A stretch of DNA of 64,000 bases. It comes from an uncultured Clostridia bacterium. GTDB taxonomy: Bacteria > Bacillota > Clostridia > Christensenellales > HGM11417. Position numbers and translations under genes: made by a program. The stretch is from positions 1-64,000 of the forward strand of contig CALVJY010000012.1 of the NCBI GenBank assembly GCA_944332455.1. The letters are read 5' to 3'. Shown in pieces: positions 47,767 to 58,164 of the stretch (within the stretch, counting starts at the first letter, position 1; the number at the start of each line of letters is the position of its first letter). The notes beneath the pieces were generated by a model that made no database searches, was not told the origin of the DNA, and was given only the letters and a program-made list of their open reading frames with translations.

Positions 47767-50442
47767 ATGGGTTTCTTTTCATTCCTCCGGGGGGCGGACA
47801 ATCGCCGCAACATCAAGCAGGTGACCAAGATCGCCCAGCAGGTGGACGCGCTCGCCGATCGCTATGCCGCCATGTCCGACGAGGAGCTCAAGGCGCTGAC
47901 GCCAAAGTTTAAGGAGCGCTACCGGCAGGGGGAGACGCTGGATCAGCTGCTGCCCGAGGCCTACGCGGCCGTCCGGGAGGCCAGCGCCCGGGTGCTGAAC
48001 ATGCGGCACTTTTTCGTCCAGATCATCGGCGGCATCGTCCTGCACCAGGGACGGGTGGCCGAGATGCGCACCGGCGAGGGCAAGACGCTGGTGGCCACTC
48101 TGCCGGCCTACCTCAACGCGCTGACCGGCGAGGGCGTGCACATCGTCACCGTCAACGACTACCTGGCCAAGCGCGACGCCGAGTGGATGGGCAAGCTCTA
48201 CCGCTTCATGGGCCTGACGGTGGGCGTGGTGGTCCCCGGCATGGAGAACCCCGACAAAGTGGCGGCCTACAACTGCGACATCACCTACGGGACCAACAAC
48301 GAGCTGGGCTTTGATTACCTGCGGGACAACATGGTCATCCGCAAAAAGGACCGGGTGCAGCGCGCCCTGAAGTTCGCCATCGTGGACGAGGTGGACTCCA
48401 TCCTGGTCGACGAGGCCCGGACCCCGCTGATCATCTCCGGCCACAGCGGAAAATCTTCGGAGATGTACGTCACCGCCAATCGCTTCGTCCGCACCCTGAA
48501 GGCCGACGAGGACTTTACGGTGGACGAAAAGGACAAGGCCGTCCGCATCACCGATGAGGGCAGCTTCAAGGCCGAACGCTTCTTCAACATCGAAAATTTC
48601 TCGGACATCGAAAACGCAGACCTAGCCCACTACATCCAGCAGGCCCTCAAGGCCAACTACATCATGAAGCGGGATCAGGACTACATCGTCAACGACGGCG
48701 AGATCATCATCGTGGACGAGTTCACCGGCCGTCTGATGATCGGCCGGCGGTACAGCGACGGACTGCACCAGGCCATCGAGGCCAAGGAGGGCGTGCGCAT
48801 CCAGGGGGAAAACAAGACCCTGGCCACCATCACCTTCCAGAACTACTTCCGCCTTTATAACAAGCTCTCCGGTATGACCGGTACGGCCAAGACCGAGGAG
48901 GACGAGTTCAACAAGATCTACGGGCTGGACGTCGTGGTCATCCCCACCAACAAGGAGATGATCCGGGTCGATGAAAACGACGCCATCTACAAGACCCGGG
49001 AAGGCAAACTGCGGGCGGTCATCCGCGACATCAAGGCCAGCCACGAAAAGGGTCAGCCCGTGCTGGTGGGCACCCTGACGGTGGAAAAATCCGAAGAGCT
49101 CTCCAAAATGCTCAAGCGGGAAAAGATCTCCCACAACGTGCTGAACGCCAAGAATCACCAGCTGGAGGCCGAGATCGTGGCCCAGGCCGGCAAATTCGGG
49201 GCGGTGACCATCGCCACCAACATGGCCGGCCGCGGCACCGACATCCTGCTGGGCGGCAACCCCGAGTACATGGCCAAGCAAAAGCTCCGCCAGCAGGGGG
49301 TGGAGGAGGAGCTGATCTCCGCCGCCACCGCCTTCCATACCAACCTGACTCCCGAACAGCAGGCGGTCAAGGAGGAGTACGAGAAGCTTTACGACGAGTT
49401 CAAAAAGGAGACCGACCGGGAAAAGGAAAAGGTCATCGCGGTGGGCGGCCTGCGCATCATCGGCACCGAGCGGCACGACGCCCGACGCATCGACAACCAG
49501 CTTCGCGGCCGCGCCGGCCGTCAGGGCGACCCCGGCTCCAGCATCTTCTACATCTCCCTGGAGGACGATCTGGCCCGCTTCTTCGGCGGGGAGACCCTCA
49601 CCCGGGCCTTCAACTTCCTGAAGGTGGGTGAGGACGACGAGATCTCCAACGGCATGATCACCCGTTCCATCGAGGCGGCCCAGCGCCGGGTGGAGGGCCG
49701 GAACTTCTCGGTCCGCAAGCACGTGCTGGAATATGACGACGTCATGAACAAGCAGCGCGAGATCATGTACGCCGAGCGCAACAAGGTGCTGAACAACGAG
49801 AGCGTGCACGGCGAGGTGCTGCGGATGTTCCCCGGCGTGGTGGACGAGGTCATCTCCGAATCCATCGAGCGGGGCTCTTCCGGCGAGAACTGGGACATCG
49901 ACAAGCTCAACAAAAATCTGGAGATCCGCTGCCTGCCCGTCGGCAGTCAATTCGTCACCCGGCAGATGGCCGTCAATCTGGACGAGGCCGCCTTCGAGCA
50001 GAAGGTCAACGACGAGGTGGCCCGCTGCTACGAGGAAAAGATCGAGCGCTACCGCGAGATGGGCATCGACTTCTACGAGGTCGAGCGGGTCATCCTGCTC
50101 AAGATCGTGGATCAGAAGTGGATCGACCACATCGACGCCATGGACCAGCTGCGGCGGGGGATCAGCCTGCGGGCCTACGGGCAGCAGGATCCCGTCATCG
50201 CCTACAAAAAAGAGGGCTTCGAGATGTTCGACTACATGACCGCCCGCATCCAGGAGGACACGGCCAAGACCCTGCTGAAGATCGAGATCAAGAAGGTCCC
50301 CGAGGTCCGCTCCCAGATGCCCGCCAAAATGGTCACCAACGAGCCGAGCGCGCCGGTCAAGACCTCCAGAAAGCCCGGACCCAACGATCCCTGCCCCTGC
50401 GGCAGCGGCCTCAAGTACAAAAAGTGCTGCGGCCGGCAGTAA
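47767..50442 (+). CDS. secA: Protein translocase ATPase SecA
   Basis: An 891-residue motor that drives preproteins through SecYEG. Walker A GEGKT at residues 103-107, DEVDSILVDEARTPLIISG, the preprotein cross-linking region (about 225-370), FTGRLMIGRRYSDGLHQAIE, ATNMAGRGTDILLGG, GLRIIGTERHDARRIDNQLRG (motor 2), and a C-terminal SEC-C zinc motif CPCGSGLKYKKCCG (about 877-890). Full length with its own promoter. A poor hairpin lies after it at 50523-50557. Confidence 0.98.
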   Translation: MGFFSFLRGADNRRNIKQVTKIAQQVDALADRYAAMSDEELKALTPKFKERYRQGETLDQLLPEAYAAVREASARVLNMRHFFVQIIGGIVLHQGRVAEMRTGEGKTLVATLPAYLNALTGEGVHIVTVNDYLAKRDAEWMGKLYRFMGLTVGVVVPGMENPDKVAAYNCDITYGTNNELGFDYLRDNMVIRKKDRVQRALKFAIVDEVDSILVDEARTPLIISGHSGKSSEMYVTANRFVRTLKADEDFTVDEKDKAVRITDEGSFKAERFFNIENFSDIENADLAHYIQQALKANYIMKRDQDYIVNDGEIIIVDEFTGRLMIGRRYSDGLHQAIEAKEGVRIQGENKTLATITFQNYFRLYNKLSGMTGTAKTEEDEFNKIYGLDVVVIPTNKEMIRVDENDAIYKTREGKLRAVIRDIKASHEKGQPVLVGTLTVEKSEELSKMLKREKISHNVLNAKNHQLEAEIVAQAGKFGAVTIATNMAGRGTDILLGGNPEYMAKQKLRQQGVEEELISAATAFHTNLTPEQQAVKEEYEKLYDEFKKETDREKEKVIAVGGLRIIGTERHDARRIDNQLRGRAGRQGDPGSSIFYISLEDDLARFFGGETLTRAFNFLKVGEDDEISNGMITRSIEAAQRRVEGRNFSVRKHVLEYDDVMNKQREIMYAERNKVLNNESVHGEVLRMFPGVVDEVISESIERGSSGENWDIDKLNKNLEIRCLPVGSQFVTRQMAVNLDEAAFEQKVNDEVARCYEEKIERYREMGIDFYEVERVILLKIVDQKWIDHIDAMDQLRRGISLRAYGQQDPVIAYKKEGFEMFDYMTARIQEDTAKTLLKIEIKKVPEVRSQMPAKMVTNEPSAPVKTSRKPGPNDPCPCGSGLKYKKCCGRQ

Positions 50443-50508
50443 AATCCGGAAAGGCCCGGTACTTGTGGACCTGCCGTCCGCCTTCCGGGCTTAATCTGAA
50501 ATCATGCA

Positions 50509-50521
50509 AAAATAATTTTTG
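50509..50521 (+). repeat. AT-rich intergenic motif, copy I
   Basis: AAATAATTTTTGA-like copy (AATAATTTTTGA) between secA and prfB, preceded by TTAATCTGAAAT as in copy G. Confidence 0.45.
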
Positions 50522-50610
50522 ATCCGGGAAAGGCGGGAATTTTTCCTCTTTTCCCGGGGACTTCTCTCTCCGCAAGGGAGCAAATTTCAACAAAAAGGAT
50601 GTGATGTAAA

Positions 50611-51709
50611 GTGGTTCATGCCGAGGAATACAGAGCCAAACTGAACGAGCTGAAACAAACTTTATTAAAGTGCGGTGAGTCACTTTGACCTCGCCAACTT
50701 GAAGACCGAGTTGGAGCAAGTCAAAGAGCAGCTCTCCCTGCCCGAAGTGTGGCAGGATCTGAACAAATCCAAGACCCTGAACCAGCGGGTCAAATCGCTG
50801 GAAAACACCATCGGCGAATGTGAAGATCTGAGCCGCCGCATCGAGGACACCGGCGTTTTGGTCGAACTCGGCGAGGAGGCCGGGGACGAAAGCCTGACCG
50901 AGGAGGTGCTGGCCGAACTTGCCGAGTGCGAGAAGGAGGTGGAAAAGCTCCGCCTCCGCACCCTGCTGAAGGGCAAGTACGACGCCTGCAACGCCATCAT
51001 CACCATTCACCCCGGGGCGGGCGGCACCGAGGCCCAGGACTGGGCCGAAATGCTCTACCGCATGTACACCCGCTACTGCGAGCGCAGCGGATTCGAGGTG
51101 GAAGTGCTGGACTACCAGGAGGGGGACGAGGCCGGCATCAAGAGCGTGACCTTCGAGGCCAACGGGGAAAACGCCTACGGCTATCTGAAGGCCGAAAAGG
51201 GGGTGCACCGGCTGGTGCGCATCTCGCCTTTTGACGCCAACAGCCGGCGGCAGACCTCCTTTGCCTCGGTGGAAGTCATGCCCGAGATCGAGAACGACGA
51301 GAACATCGAGATCCGCCCGGAGGACCTGAAGGTGGACACCTACCGCAGCTCGGGCGCGGGCGGGCAGCACGTCAACAAGACCGAGTCCGCCGTCCGCATC
51401 ACCCACATTCCCACCGGGATCATCGTCCAGTGCCAGAACGAGCGCAGCCAGATCCAGAACCGCGAGCGCTGCATGAAGATGCTGGTCTCCAAGCTCATCG
51501 AAAAACGGGAGCGGGAGCAGATGGAGCAGATCCAGTCCATCCAGGGCAACCTGAAAAAGATCGAGTGGGGAAGCCAGATCCGCAGCTATGTCTTTCACCC
51601 CTACAACCTGGTCAAGGATCACCGGACGGGGTACGAGACCGGCAACGTCGCCGCCGTCATGGACGGGGATCTGGACGGCTTCATCTCGGACTATCTGAGC
51701 AAATCCTGA
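50611..51709 (+). CDS. prfB: Peptide chain release factor 2 (programmed +1 frameshift)
   Basis: RF2 terminates at UGA and UAA. The gene is read as 50611-50685 joined to 50687-51709, giving 365 residues. The first frame starts at GTG 50611 (MVHAEEYRAKLNELKQTLLK...GESL) and meets TGA at 50686-50688; slipping +1 on CTT-TGA-C continues as DLANLKTELEQVKEQL. Domain 2 contains the RF2-type SPFDAN and domain 3 the GGQ motif in SSGAGGQHVNKTESAV. The frame alone from 50675 would lack the N-terminus. The stop overlaps the tsaD start (TGATG). Confidence 0.95.
50671..50689 (+). promoter_or_regulatory. prfB programmed frameshift site
   Basis: CTTTGAC at 50683-50689 with in-frame TGA at 50686; the Shine-Dalgarno-like GGTGAG at 50674-50679 lies just upstream, as needed for slippage. 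Low RF2 slows termination at TGA and favours the shift. Confidence 0.93.
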
Positions 51710-52764
51710 TGGATCGGCAAGCCTTCGAGGCCCTGCGGGCCAAGCCGGAGCCGGTCATTCTGGCCATCGAGAGTTCCTGCGACGAGACCAGCGCGGCCGT
51801 CGTGGCCGGACGGACGGTAAAAAGTCTGGCCATCAGTTCCCAGATCGAGATCCACCGCCGCTTCGGCGGGGTGGTGCCCGAAGTGGCCAGCCGCAACCAC
51901 ACCCTGGCGGTCAACGACGTCACCGAGCAGGCCCTGAAAGAGGCTAACCTCGGCTTTTTCGATCTGGACGCCGTGGCCGTCACCTACGGCGCCGGACTGG
52001 CCGGGGCCCTGCTGGTGGGGGTGACCTATGCCAAGACGGTGGCCATGGCCCTGGATATCCCCCTGATCGCGGTTGACCACATCAAGGGCCATGTGGCCGC
52101 GAACTATCTCCATTCCGACCTTACGCCCCCCTTTGTCTGTCTGATCGTCAGCGGGGGGCACACCGTGCTGTGCGAAGTCCGGGACTATGACGACTTCCGC
52201 CTGCTTGGCACCACGCTGGACGACGCCGCGGGGGAGGCCTTCGACAAGGTGGCCCGCTGTCTCGGCCTGCCCTATCCCGGCGGACCCGAGATCGACCGTC
52301 TGGCCAGGGAGGGGAAGCCCTCTTTTGCCCTGCCGCGGATGCTGAAGCAGGAGCATGACCTCAATTTTTCCTACAGCGGACTGAAGACCGCGGTCATCAA
52401 TTTGCTGCACACCGCGCAGCAGCGGGGCGAGGAAGTCAACAAGGCAGACCTCTGCGCCTCCTTTCAGGCCGCCGCGCTGGACGTGCTGGTGGAAAAGTCC
52501 ATGCAGGCCTGCCGCCGCACCGGGCTGAAAAAGCTGGCCGTGGCCGGCGGGGTCTCCGCCAATTCCTACCTGCGGGAGCATCTGCGCGCCGCCGCCGCGA
52601 AAGCGGGGGTCCGGCTGTTTATCCCGCCGGCACTTTACTGCACGGACAACGCCGCCATGATCGGGGCCGAGGCCGGCTGCCTGCTCGCCAAGGGGCAGGG
52701 GCTGGCGGACGAGACGCTGACCGCTCAGCCCTCGCTGAGGCTCCGGTTTGGAGAAAATACATGA
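51709..52764 (+). CDS. tsaD: tRNA N6-threonylcarbamoyladenosine synthase subunit TsaD
   Basis: A 351-residue ASKHA-fold enzyme transferring threonylcarbamoyl to A37 of ANN-decoding tRNAs, with TsaB and TsaE (not in the window). AIESSCDETSAAVV at residues 19-32, metal ligands in HIKGH (124-128), SGGHTVL and NFSYSGLKTAV all fit. Start at 51709 overlaps prfB by one base. Confidence 0.97.
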   Translation: MDRQAFEALRAKPEPVILAIESSCDETSAAVVAGRTVKSLAISSQIEIHRRFGGVVPEVASRNHTLAVNDVTEQALKEANLGFFDLDAVAVTYGAGLAGALLVGVTYAKTVAMALDIPLIAVDHIKGHVAANYLHSDLTPPFVCLIVSGGHTVLCEVRDYDDFRLLGTTLDDAAGEAFDKVARCLGLPYPGGPEIDRLAREGKPSFALPRMLKQEHDLNFSYSGLKTAVINLLHTAQQRGEEVNKADLCASFQAAALDVLVEKSMQACRRTGLKKLAVAGGVSANSYLREHLRAAAAKAGVRLFIPPALYCTDNAAMIGAEAGCLLAKGQGLADETLTAQPSLRLRFGENT

Positions 52765-52768
52765 AAAA

Positions 52769-52781
52769 AATGATTTTTGAA
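52769..52781 (+). repeat. AT-rich intergenic motif, copy F
   Basis: AATGATTTTTGAA beginning 5 bases after the tsaD stop codon. Confidence 0.55.
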
Positions 52782-52828
52782 CAAGAGAAGACGGCAAAAA
52801 AGCTGTCTTTTTCTGTCAGAGGGGCTTT

Positions 52829-53971
52829 ATGAAGGCCCTGATTCTGACCGTGACTTCGGGACAGGGGCACAATGCGGTGGCCAAAGCCACGGCCAGCCTG
52901 CTCGAGGAGCGGGGGGTGGAGACCGAGGTGCTGGATCTTTACCGCGGGCGCCGAAAGTTCTGGGCCTGGGTCTTCAACGACGCCTATTTTCTCGCTCTGA
53001 AGCTGGCCATGCCGCTGGCCAATTTTGTCTACCACAGGGGACAGCTCCGCCGTTACGACAGGCGGGAGAAAAATTTCCTCATGGATCTGGCCCGGATGGA
53101 CGCGGCTTTTCTGAAGGAGAAGCTGGAAAGTTCCCGGCCCGATCTGGTGGTCTGCACCCACGTGCTGCCGGCCGCCATCCTGGACCTGCTGAAGGGCAGT
53201 CTGCCCGAGCGGATGGTCACGGGCGGGATCGTCACCGACTACGGGGTGCATCCCTATTGGGAATGCGCCATCCGCAATGACTTTTGCATTCTGCCGGCCG
53301 AGGAACTGATCCCGGACATGGAAAAGCGGGGGTGGAAGCGGGAACAGCTCTTTGTTTTCCCGGTGCCCGTCCGTCCCGCCTTTTACGAGCCTGCCGACAG
53401 AGAGCAGCTGCGCGAAAAGCTGGGGCTGGATGAGCGCCCCGTGCTGCTGCTCATGGGCGGGGGCGAGGGATCCTGCAACAGCAAAAAAATGATCCGCAGG
53501 CTGCTGCGCACGGAAACGGACTTTCAGATCGTCAACATCTGCGGCCGCAATCGGAAGATGAAGGAAAAGATCGATCGCCTGTTGGCCCGCAGGTCGCTCC
53601 GGAAAAAGGTGATCAACCTCGGCTTTACGGACAACGTGGCCGAATGGATGGGGGCTGCGGACCTGTACCTGGGCAAGGTGGGGATGATTTCCTCCACCGA
53701 GGCCGTCTGCCGGGATCTGCCCATGGTCGCCGTCCGCCGGTTGGCCTGGCAGGAGCAGGAAAACGCGGCCTACCTTGCGTCCAAGGGTGGCCTTTGCCGG
53801 AGCGAAAAGCGGGGAGACGAGATCCGTCTGACCGAGGAGATTTTGGGCGATCCCGCCCGCCTGCGGAAGATGCGGGAATGTCAGCAAAAATTGAACCGGC
53901 CAAAGCTGAGGGAGGCGCTGGGGGATTTCCTGGTCTCCCGCATCCGGGGAGGCGAGCATGAAGAAACTTAA
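52829..53971 (+). CDS. GT28-type glycosyltransferase (MGDG synthase/UgtP-like)
   Basis: A 380-residue membrane-associated enzyme. N-terminal domain with the glycine loop LTVTSGQGHNAVAKA (residues 6-20) and THVLPAAILDLL; the C-terminal GT-B domain has MGGGEGSCNSKKM and GKVGMISSTEA, the nucleotide-sugar site. Relatives add glucose or galactose to diacylglycerol and so make glycolipids and lipoteichoic acid anchors. AGAGGGGC precedes the ATG. It overlaps the next glycosyltransferase by 14 bases, so both probably act in one lipid pathway. Confidence 0.85.
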   Translation: MKALILTVTSGQGHNAVAKATASLLEERGVETEVLDLYRGRRKFWAWVFNDAYFLALKLAMPLANFVYHRGQLRRYDRREKNFLMDLARMDAAFLKEKLESSRPDLVVCTHVLPAAILDLLKGSLPERMVTGGIVTDYGVHPYWECAIRNDFCILPAEELIPDMEKRGWKREQLFVFPVPVRPAFYEPADREQLREKLGLDERPVLLLMGGGEGSCNSKKMIRRLLRTETDFQIVNICGRNRKMKEKIDRLLARRSLRKKVINLGFTDNVAEWMGAADLYLGKVGMISSTEAVCRDLPMVAVRRLAWQEQENAAYLASKGGLCRSEKRGDEIRLTEEILGDPARLRKMRECQQKLNRPKLREALGDFLVSRIRGGEHEET

Positions 53972-55184
53972 GATCGGCCTGTTTATCGATTCCTTTTTCC
54001 CCATGGTGGACGGCGTGGTCATGGTGGTGGACAACTATGCCCGCCGCCTTTGTCAGTCTGCCGAGGTGACGGTGTTTGCGCCCGGCTCCAAGCAGAAGGG
54101 GTTTGACGATTCGGTCTTTCCCTACCGGGTGGTGCGCAGCAAGATTCTCAAAGTGCCCAAGCTGGACTATGTGCTGCCCTGTCCGGGACTGGACCGGAAG
54201 TTCAAAAGGGCGATGGAGGAGGCCGACCTGGACATCGTCCACCTTCACTCTCCGGCCACCATCGGCCGGGCGGGGCTGGCTCATGCCAGAAGACACAACA
54301 TCCCCGTCGTCGCCCACATGCACAGCCAGTTCAAACGGGACTTCAGCGCAGTCGTCAGCTGGAAATGGTTTGTCAGCCTGATGATGAAGTATGCCATGAA
54401 GATCTACAACCGCTGCGACGTCTGCTGGGCGGTCAACGGCGAGATCGCCAGGCTGCTCTACGAGGACTACGGCTGCAAAGTCAAGCCGACGGTCCAGCGC
54501 AACGCCACCGAAATGCTCCCTCTGGAAGATCCCCAAAAGGCCCGGGCGCTGGACGAGCGCTACGGCATCCTCCCCGGGGAAAAGGTCTTTCTGTTCGTGG
54601 GCCGGCTGGTGCTGGTCAAGGGCATCCTCTTTTTGGCGGACGCCCTCAAAGTCCTGAAAGACCGAGGCCTGAAGTTCAGAATGTTTTTCGTGGGTTCCGG
54701 GCAGGAGGGGGAGATCCGCCTCCGCAAAAGGCTGGAGGAGCTGGAGCTGTCCGAGTGCATCCTGACCGGGTCGGTCTCGGATCGGGAGGAGCTGCGGCTG
54801 TTCTATGCCAGGGCCGACCTCTTCCTGTTCCCCTCGCTGTATGACGCCAACTCCATCGTGCAGATCGAAGCCGCCTCGCAAAGGACCCCCGCCGTCTTTC
54901 TGGAGGGGGCGGCCACGGCCAGCACGGTGACCGCCGACCGCAACGGCTACCTGGCCCCCAACGACCCCGCCGCCTTTGCCGACAAGATCCTTGCCGTGCT
55001 GCCCAACGAGCTGGATCGGCTGACGCCGGAGGAGGCCGAAAAAAAACGGACGGCCTTCGAGTCCGTCCGGGAGCACGCCTTCCGCGAGCTTTACCTCACC
55101 TGGGATCAGCTGGCCGAAAAAGTGCTGAAAGATTACGAGAAGATCGTGGCGGACTACCGGGCAGAGCACGGCGAAAAGAGGTAA
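53958..55184 (+). CDS. GT4-family glycosyltransferase
   Basis: A 408-residue GT-B fold enzyme. FIDSFFPMVDGVVMVV at the N-terminus, VGRLVLVKGI acceptor/donor boundary, and the C-terminal EX7E region in YDANSIVQIEAASQRTP (donor site). The style is that of 1,2-diacylglycerol 3-glucosyltransferases. Cotranscribed with the GT28 enzyme, pointing to a di-glycosyl lipid. It ends 195 bases before a terminator. Confidence 0.85.
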   Translation: MKKLKIGLFIDSFFPMVDGVVMVVDNYARRLCQSAEVTVFAPGSKQKGFDDSVFPYRVVRSKILKVPKLDYVLPCPGLDRKFKRAMEEADLDIVHLHSPATIGRAGLAHARRHNIPVVAHMHSQFKRDFSAVVSWKWFVSLMMKYAMKIYNRCDVCWAVNGEIARLLYEDYGCKVKPTVQRNATEMLPLEDPQKARALDERYGILPGEKVFLFVGRLVLVKGILFLADALKVLKDRGLKFRMFFVGSGQEGEIRLRKRLEELELSECILTGSVSDREELRLFYARADLFLFPSLYDANSIVQIEAASQRTPAVFLEGAATASTVTADRNGYLAPNDPAAFADKILAVLPNELDRLTPEEAEKKRTAFESVREHAFRELYLTWDQLAEKVLKDYEKIVADYRAEHGEKR

Positions 55185-55378
55185 GTCCGGGGCAGGGGCC
55201 GAAAGATAAACCGGCCCGGGCCTGTCGGCGCCCCTTTCAGGGATACCGCTGTGTCTGCCGGTCTCCGGTCGGAACGGGCAGCGGCATTGAAGAACTTTGC
55301 CGGGCGATTAAAAGATTTCAGAAGAGAGATCCTCTTGCGAAAAAGCGCACAGTTCTATTGAAAGCAAAGAGAGTAAAA

Positions 55379-55409
55379 AAAGACAGGCCTCCGAAAGAAG
55401 CCTGTCTTT
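55379..55409. terminator. Bidirectional terminator between convergent genes
   Basis: AAAGACAGGC (55379-55388) with GCCTGTCTTT (55400-55409), 11-base loop, A-run before and T-run after. It lies between the glycosyltransferase and khpB. Confidence 0.8.
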
Positions 55410-55414
55410 GCTTT

Positions 55415-56311
55415 TTAATCCTGATCCGGACGGTCGTTCTTCTTTTCGTCCTCGGGCAGATCGTTCAAATAAGTCCGGGTGTTGCCCAGGTAGGCCCCGA
55501 AGCCCAGGGAGAAAGGTTCCCGCTTTTTGGGGCGGGGGGGACGGTCGCCCCGGTCTCTCCGATCTCCTCTTTCTCCGCGATCCCGGCGATCCCGGCGGTC
55601 TCTGCGGTCCCGGCCGTTCCGGTCGCCTCTGTCGCCGCGGTCTCTGCGATCCCGTCCGTCCCGGCGGCCGCGGTCCCGGCGGTCCCGGCGATCCTCACGT
55701 TCACCCTCGGGGGGCGCGACGTAGCCCTTGGGCACGATGACGATGTAGCGGTTGGGCTCGGCGCCCTCGCTCACGGTGTCCACCTCCTCGTTGGGCTGCA
55801 GGGCGGAGTGGATGATGCGGCGCTCTGCCGGATTCATGGGCTCCAGGCGGACCTTTCTGCCCGTCCGGACGGCCTTGTCGGCCAGCTTGCGGGCCAGATT
55901 CTTCAGGATCTCCTCCCGCTTGGCGCGGTAGTTCTCGCAGTCCAGCGTCAGCCTGCGGTAGCCCTTGCCCTCCTCGTTGAGGATGAGGGAGGCCAGATAC
56001 TGCACGGAATCCAGCACGTCCCCGCGGTAGCCGATCAGCGGGCCGGTGTGTTCGCCCTTGATGTTGATCAGCACTTCGGCCTCCTGCTCGGTCATCTCCA
56101 TTTCGCAGGGGACGGCCATCAGGTCGGCCAACTTGCGCACGAAAGCCAGCGCCTCATCTGCGCGGGAGGGCTTTTTTTCAATGTTGACGCGGGCCTTTTT
56201 GAGGAATCCGCCCTGGTCGATGACTGTGACGATGGCCTGATCCGCGGTCAGTCCCATTTCCTTCAGGCCGAGTTCCGTGGCGGCCTCCACCGTCTTTTCC
56301 TTGAATTCCAT
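55415..56311 (-). CDS. khpB: RNA-binding protein KhpB/Jag with unusual Arg-Asp tail
   Basis: A 298-residue protein. Jag N-terminal domain (about 1-50), type II KH domain with GYRGDVLDSVQYLASLI (about 115-131) and R3H domain (about 150-205; NPAERRIIHSAL). KhpB binds RNA and affects cell elongation. Residues about 217-270 are a low-complexity run of RDRRDRG-type repeats that normal Jag proteins lack. It follows yidC by 27 bases in the usual order. Confidence 0.9.
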   Translation of the reverse strand: MEFKEKTVEAATELGLKEMGLTADQAIVTVIDQGGFLKKARVNIEKKPSRADEALAFVRKLADLMAVPCEMEMTEQEAEVLINIKGEHTGPLIGYRGDVLDSVQYLASLILNEEGKGYRRLTLDCENYRAKREEILKNLARKLADKAVRTGRKVRLEPMNPAERRIIHSALQPNEEVDTVSEGAEPNRYIVIVPKGYVAPPEGEREDRRDRRDRGRRDGRDRRDRGDRGDRNGRDRRDRRDRRDRGERGDRRDRGDRPPRPKKREPFSLGFGAYLGNTRTYLNDLPEDEKKNDRPDQD

Positions 56312-56338
56312 ATTTCTCCTCCGGCCAACCTCGTTGGC

Positions 56339-57454
56339 TCAATTTTTTCTGCGATAACCTGCCGCGGCCTCCCGGTCCTTCTTTTCAAACTGCTTTGTCA
56401 GGATCTTGCCGACCAGCCAGTTGATGAACAGCGAGCTGAGCAGGGACAAGATGGAGTTGCAGACGATGTAGATGGTGAATGCCGCCGTGTAGCTGATGGC
56501 GAAAAAGACCATCAGAATGGGGAAGACGTACATCATGACCTTCATCATGCCCATGCCGGTGTTCATGGAGGGATCCCCGGTGTTCTGCGGGGGCTGAAGC
56601 TTTTGCATGATGAACTGGGAAAGGAAGGAGAACACCATGGCCAGCACCGGTAAAATGAACAGGCCGTTCCGGCCCTCGTATTCGGCCCGGATGGGCTCGA
56701 ACAGGGCGTTGTAGGCCGCTTTCGCCTGATCACCATCCGTGGCGTCGATGGTCAGCCCTCCAATCGAGTACTGTCCGTTGGCAAATTCCTGGTAAGTGGG
56801 GATGGCGTCCGCCCAGAAGATGTCCGGCCGCCAGGGATTTTTGACCCACAGCCAGCTGGAGTTGAACTCCTGGTAGGTCTCGATCAGAATGCGGCTGACC
56901 GTCTCGGTCTCCGTGATCTCGGATTGGGTCAGGCCCTCGTATTCGGCCTTGACCTCGCCGGACTCGGTAAAAACTTCGGTGTTGTAGGCGGTGGCCATGG
57001 TGGTGTAAAGCTCGGCGTTGTTGAAGGTGGCGAAACTGTTCAGTCCGGCCAGCACGAAGAAGAAAAAGATGATGGTCACCAGGGAGGGGAGACAGGCCCC
57101 CGCCATGGAGTAGCCCTCTTTTTTCATGCGGGCCATCATTTTCTGCTGGTAAAGGGTCTTGTCGCCCTTGCACTGGCGCTCCAGCCGGGCAAGTTCGGGG
57201 GCCAGGCGCTCCTGGATGATGGTGTTTTTCTTCATGCTCTTGCGGGAGATGAAGTCCAGGGGGAAGGTCACCAATTTCAAAAGTACGGTGAACAGAACCA
57301 TGGTCCAGCCGATGTTTCCGATGCCGCTGTTGATCCAGTTGAACACCGCGCCGATCCAATGCAGATCGGTTTGTCCGGGAGCCAGCAGGGGCATCTTTTC
57401 CGCGGCCATGGAGGCCGTGGACAGCAGGCCGGTCAAAAAGTTCATAACACCCAT
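56339..57454 (-). CDS. yidC: Membrane protein insertase YidC/OxaA (SpoIIIJ type)
   Basis: A 371-residue insertase. Helices near 30-60, 98-125 ([22 protein letters not shown]), 262-285 and 305-345. The hydrophilic insert (about 125-255) is large for a Gram-positive YidC. The core motif [25 protein letters not shown] and QFIMQKLQP loop are clear. No lipobox is present at the N-terminus. AAAGGAGAC lies 7 bases before the ATG. It overlaps yidD by 13 bases. Confidence 0.93.
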   Translation of the reverse strand: MGVMNFLTGLLSTASMAAEKMPLLAPGQTDLHWIGAVFNWINSGIGNIGWTMVLFTVLLKLVTFPLDFISRKSMKKNTIIQERLAPELARLERQCKGDKTLYQQKMMARMKKEGYSMAGACLPSLVTIIFFFFVLAGLNSFATFNNAELYTTMATAYNTEVFTESGEVKAEYEGLTQSEITETETVSRILIETYQEFNSSWLWVKNPWRPDIFWADAIPTYQEFANGQYSIGGLTIDATDGDQAKAAYNALFEPIRAEYEGRNGLFILPVLAMVFSFLSQFIMQKLQPPQNTGDPSMNTGMGMMKVMMYVFPILMVFFAISYTAAFTIYIVCNSILSLLSSLFINWLVGKILTKQFEKKDREAAAGYRRKN

Positions 57455-57684
57455 TTAATGTCTCCTTTAAAGTTGTCGGGTACGGGGTCGAAGCCGCCGC
57501 GGGAGAAGGGATTGCAGCGCAGGATCCGCCAAAGGCCCATCAGGCCCCCGCGGATCACCCCGAAACGGGTGATGGCCACCAGGGTGTACTCCGAACAGGT
57601 CGGCGTAAACCGGCAGTTGGCGCGAAGGGAGGGGGAGATCCACTTCTGATACCCGCGGATCAAAAGTACACAGAGCTTTTTCAT
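57442..57684 (-). CDS. yidD: Membrane protein insertion efficiency factor YidD
   Basis: An 80-residue protein with the family block [20 protein letters not shown] followed by [14 protein letters not shown] [19 protein letters not shown] and GGFDPVP. Start at 57684 overlaps the rnpA stop (ATGA) and the end overlaps yidC. Confidence 0.95.
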   Translation of the reverse strand: MKKLCVLLIRGYQKWISPSLRANCRFTPTCSEYTLVAITRFGVIRGGLMGLWRILRCNPFSRGGFDPVPDNFKGDIKWVL

Positions 57685-58037
57685 GAGCGGTCTCCGGCTG
57701 CGGGGAGCAGCACGCCGGCCTTTTTGAACAGGTAGCGAAGATCCCGCCGGACGTCCGCAAACGAACACTCGGTCAGGGCCGGCCGGGCAATGACCACAAA
57801 GTGGAAGTCGGGGGAGAGCCGGGGGATCTCCTGACGGAAGGCCTCCTTCATCCGGCGCTTGCAGCGGTTGCGGACCACGCTCTTCCCGATCTTTTTGCTG
57901 ACCGAAAACCCCACCTTCAGCCGGTGATCCCGGTTTTTGGCGAAGATCAGGATCATGCTCCTGCAGGCGGCGCTTTTGCCCTTTTTGTACACAAACTCGA
58001 AGTGTGCGTTTTTTCTCAGACGATAGACGGCTTGCAC
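57681..58037 (-). CDS. rnpA: Ribonuclease P protein component RnpA
   Basis: A 118-residue basic protein that with the P RNA matures tRNA 5' ends. The RNR motif [21 protein letters not shown] is intact (written here as [15 protein letters not shown]), with [16 protein letters not shown] near the start. GTG start with GGAGG upstream. It lies between rpmH and yidD. Confidence 0.95.
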   Translation of the reverse strand: MQAVYRLRKNAHFEFVYKKGKSAACRSMILIFAKNRDHRLKVGFSVSKKIGKSVVRNRCKRRMKEAFRQEIPRLSPDFHFVVIARPALTECSFADVRRDLRYLFKKAGVLLPAAGDRS

Positions 58038-58164
58038 GGCGCCTCCGCAGGAAGGGGGAAATAAACAAAAGACCGTATGCTTTTTTCGACATTACGTCCA
58101 CAAAAGACATACGGCTCGTCTAATGGAAGCAAGAGACCCAAAAACGTCTCCGGTGTTGCGCGTT

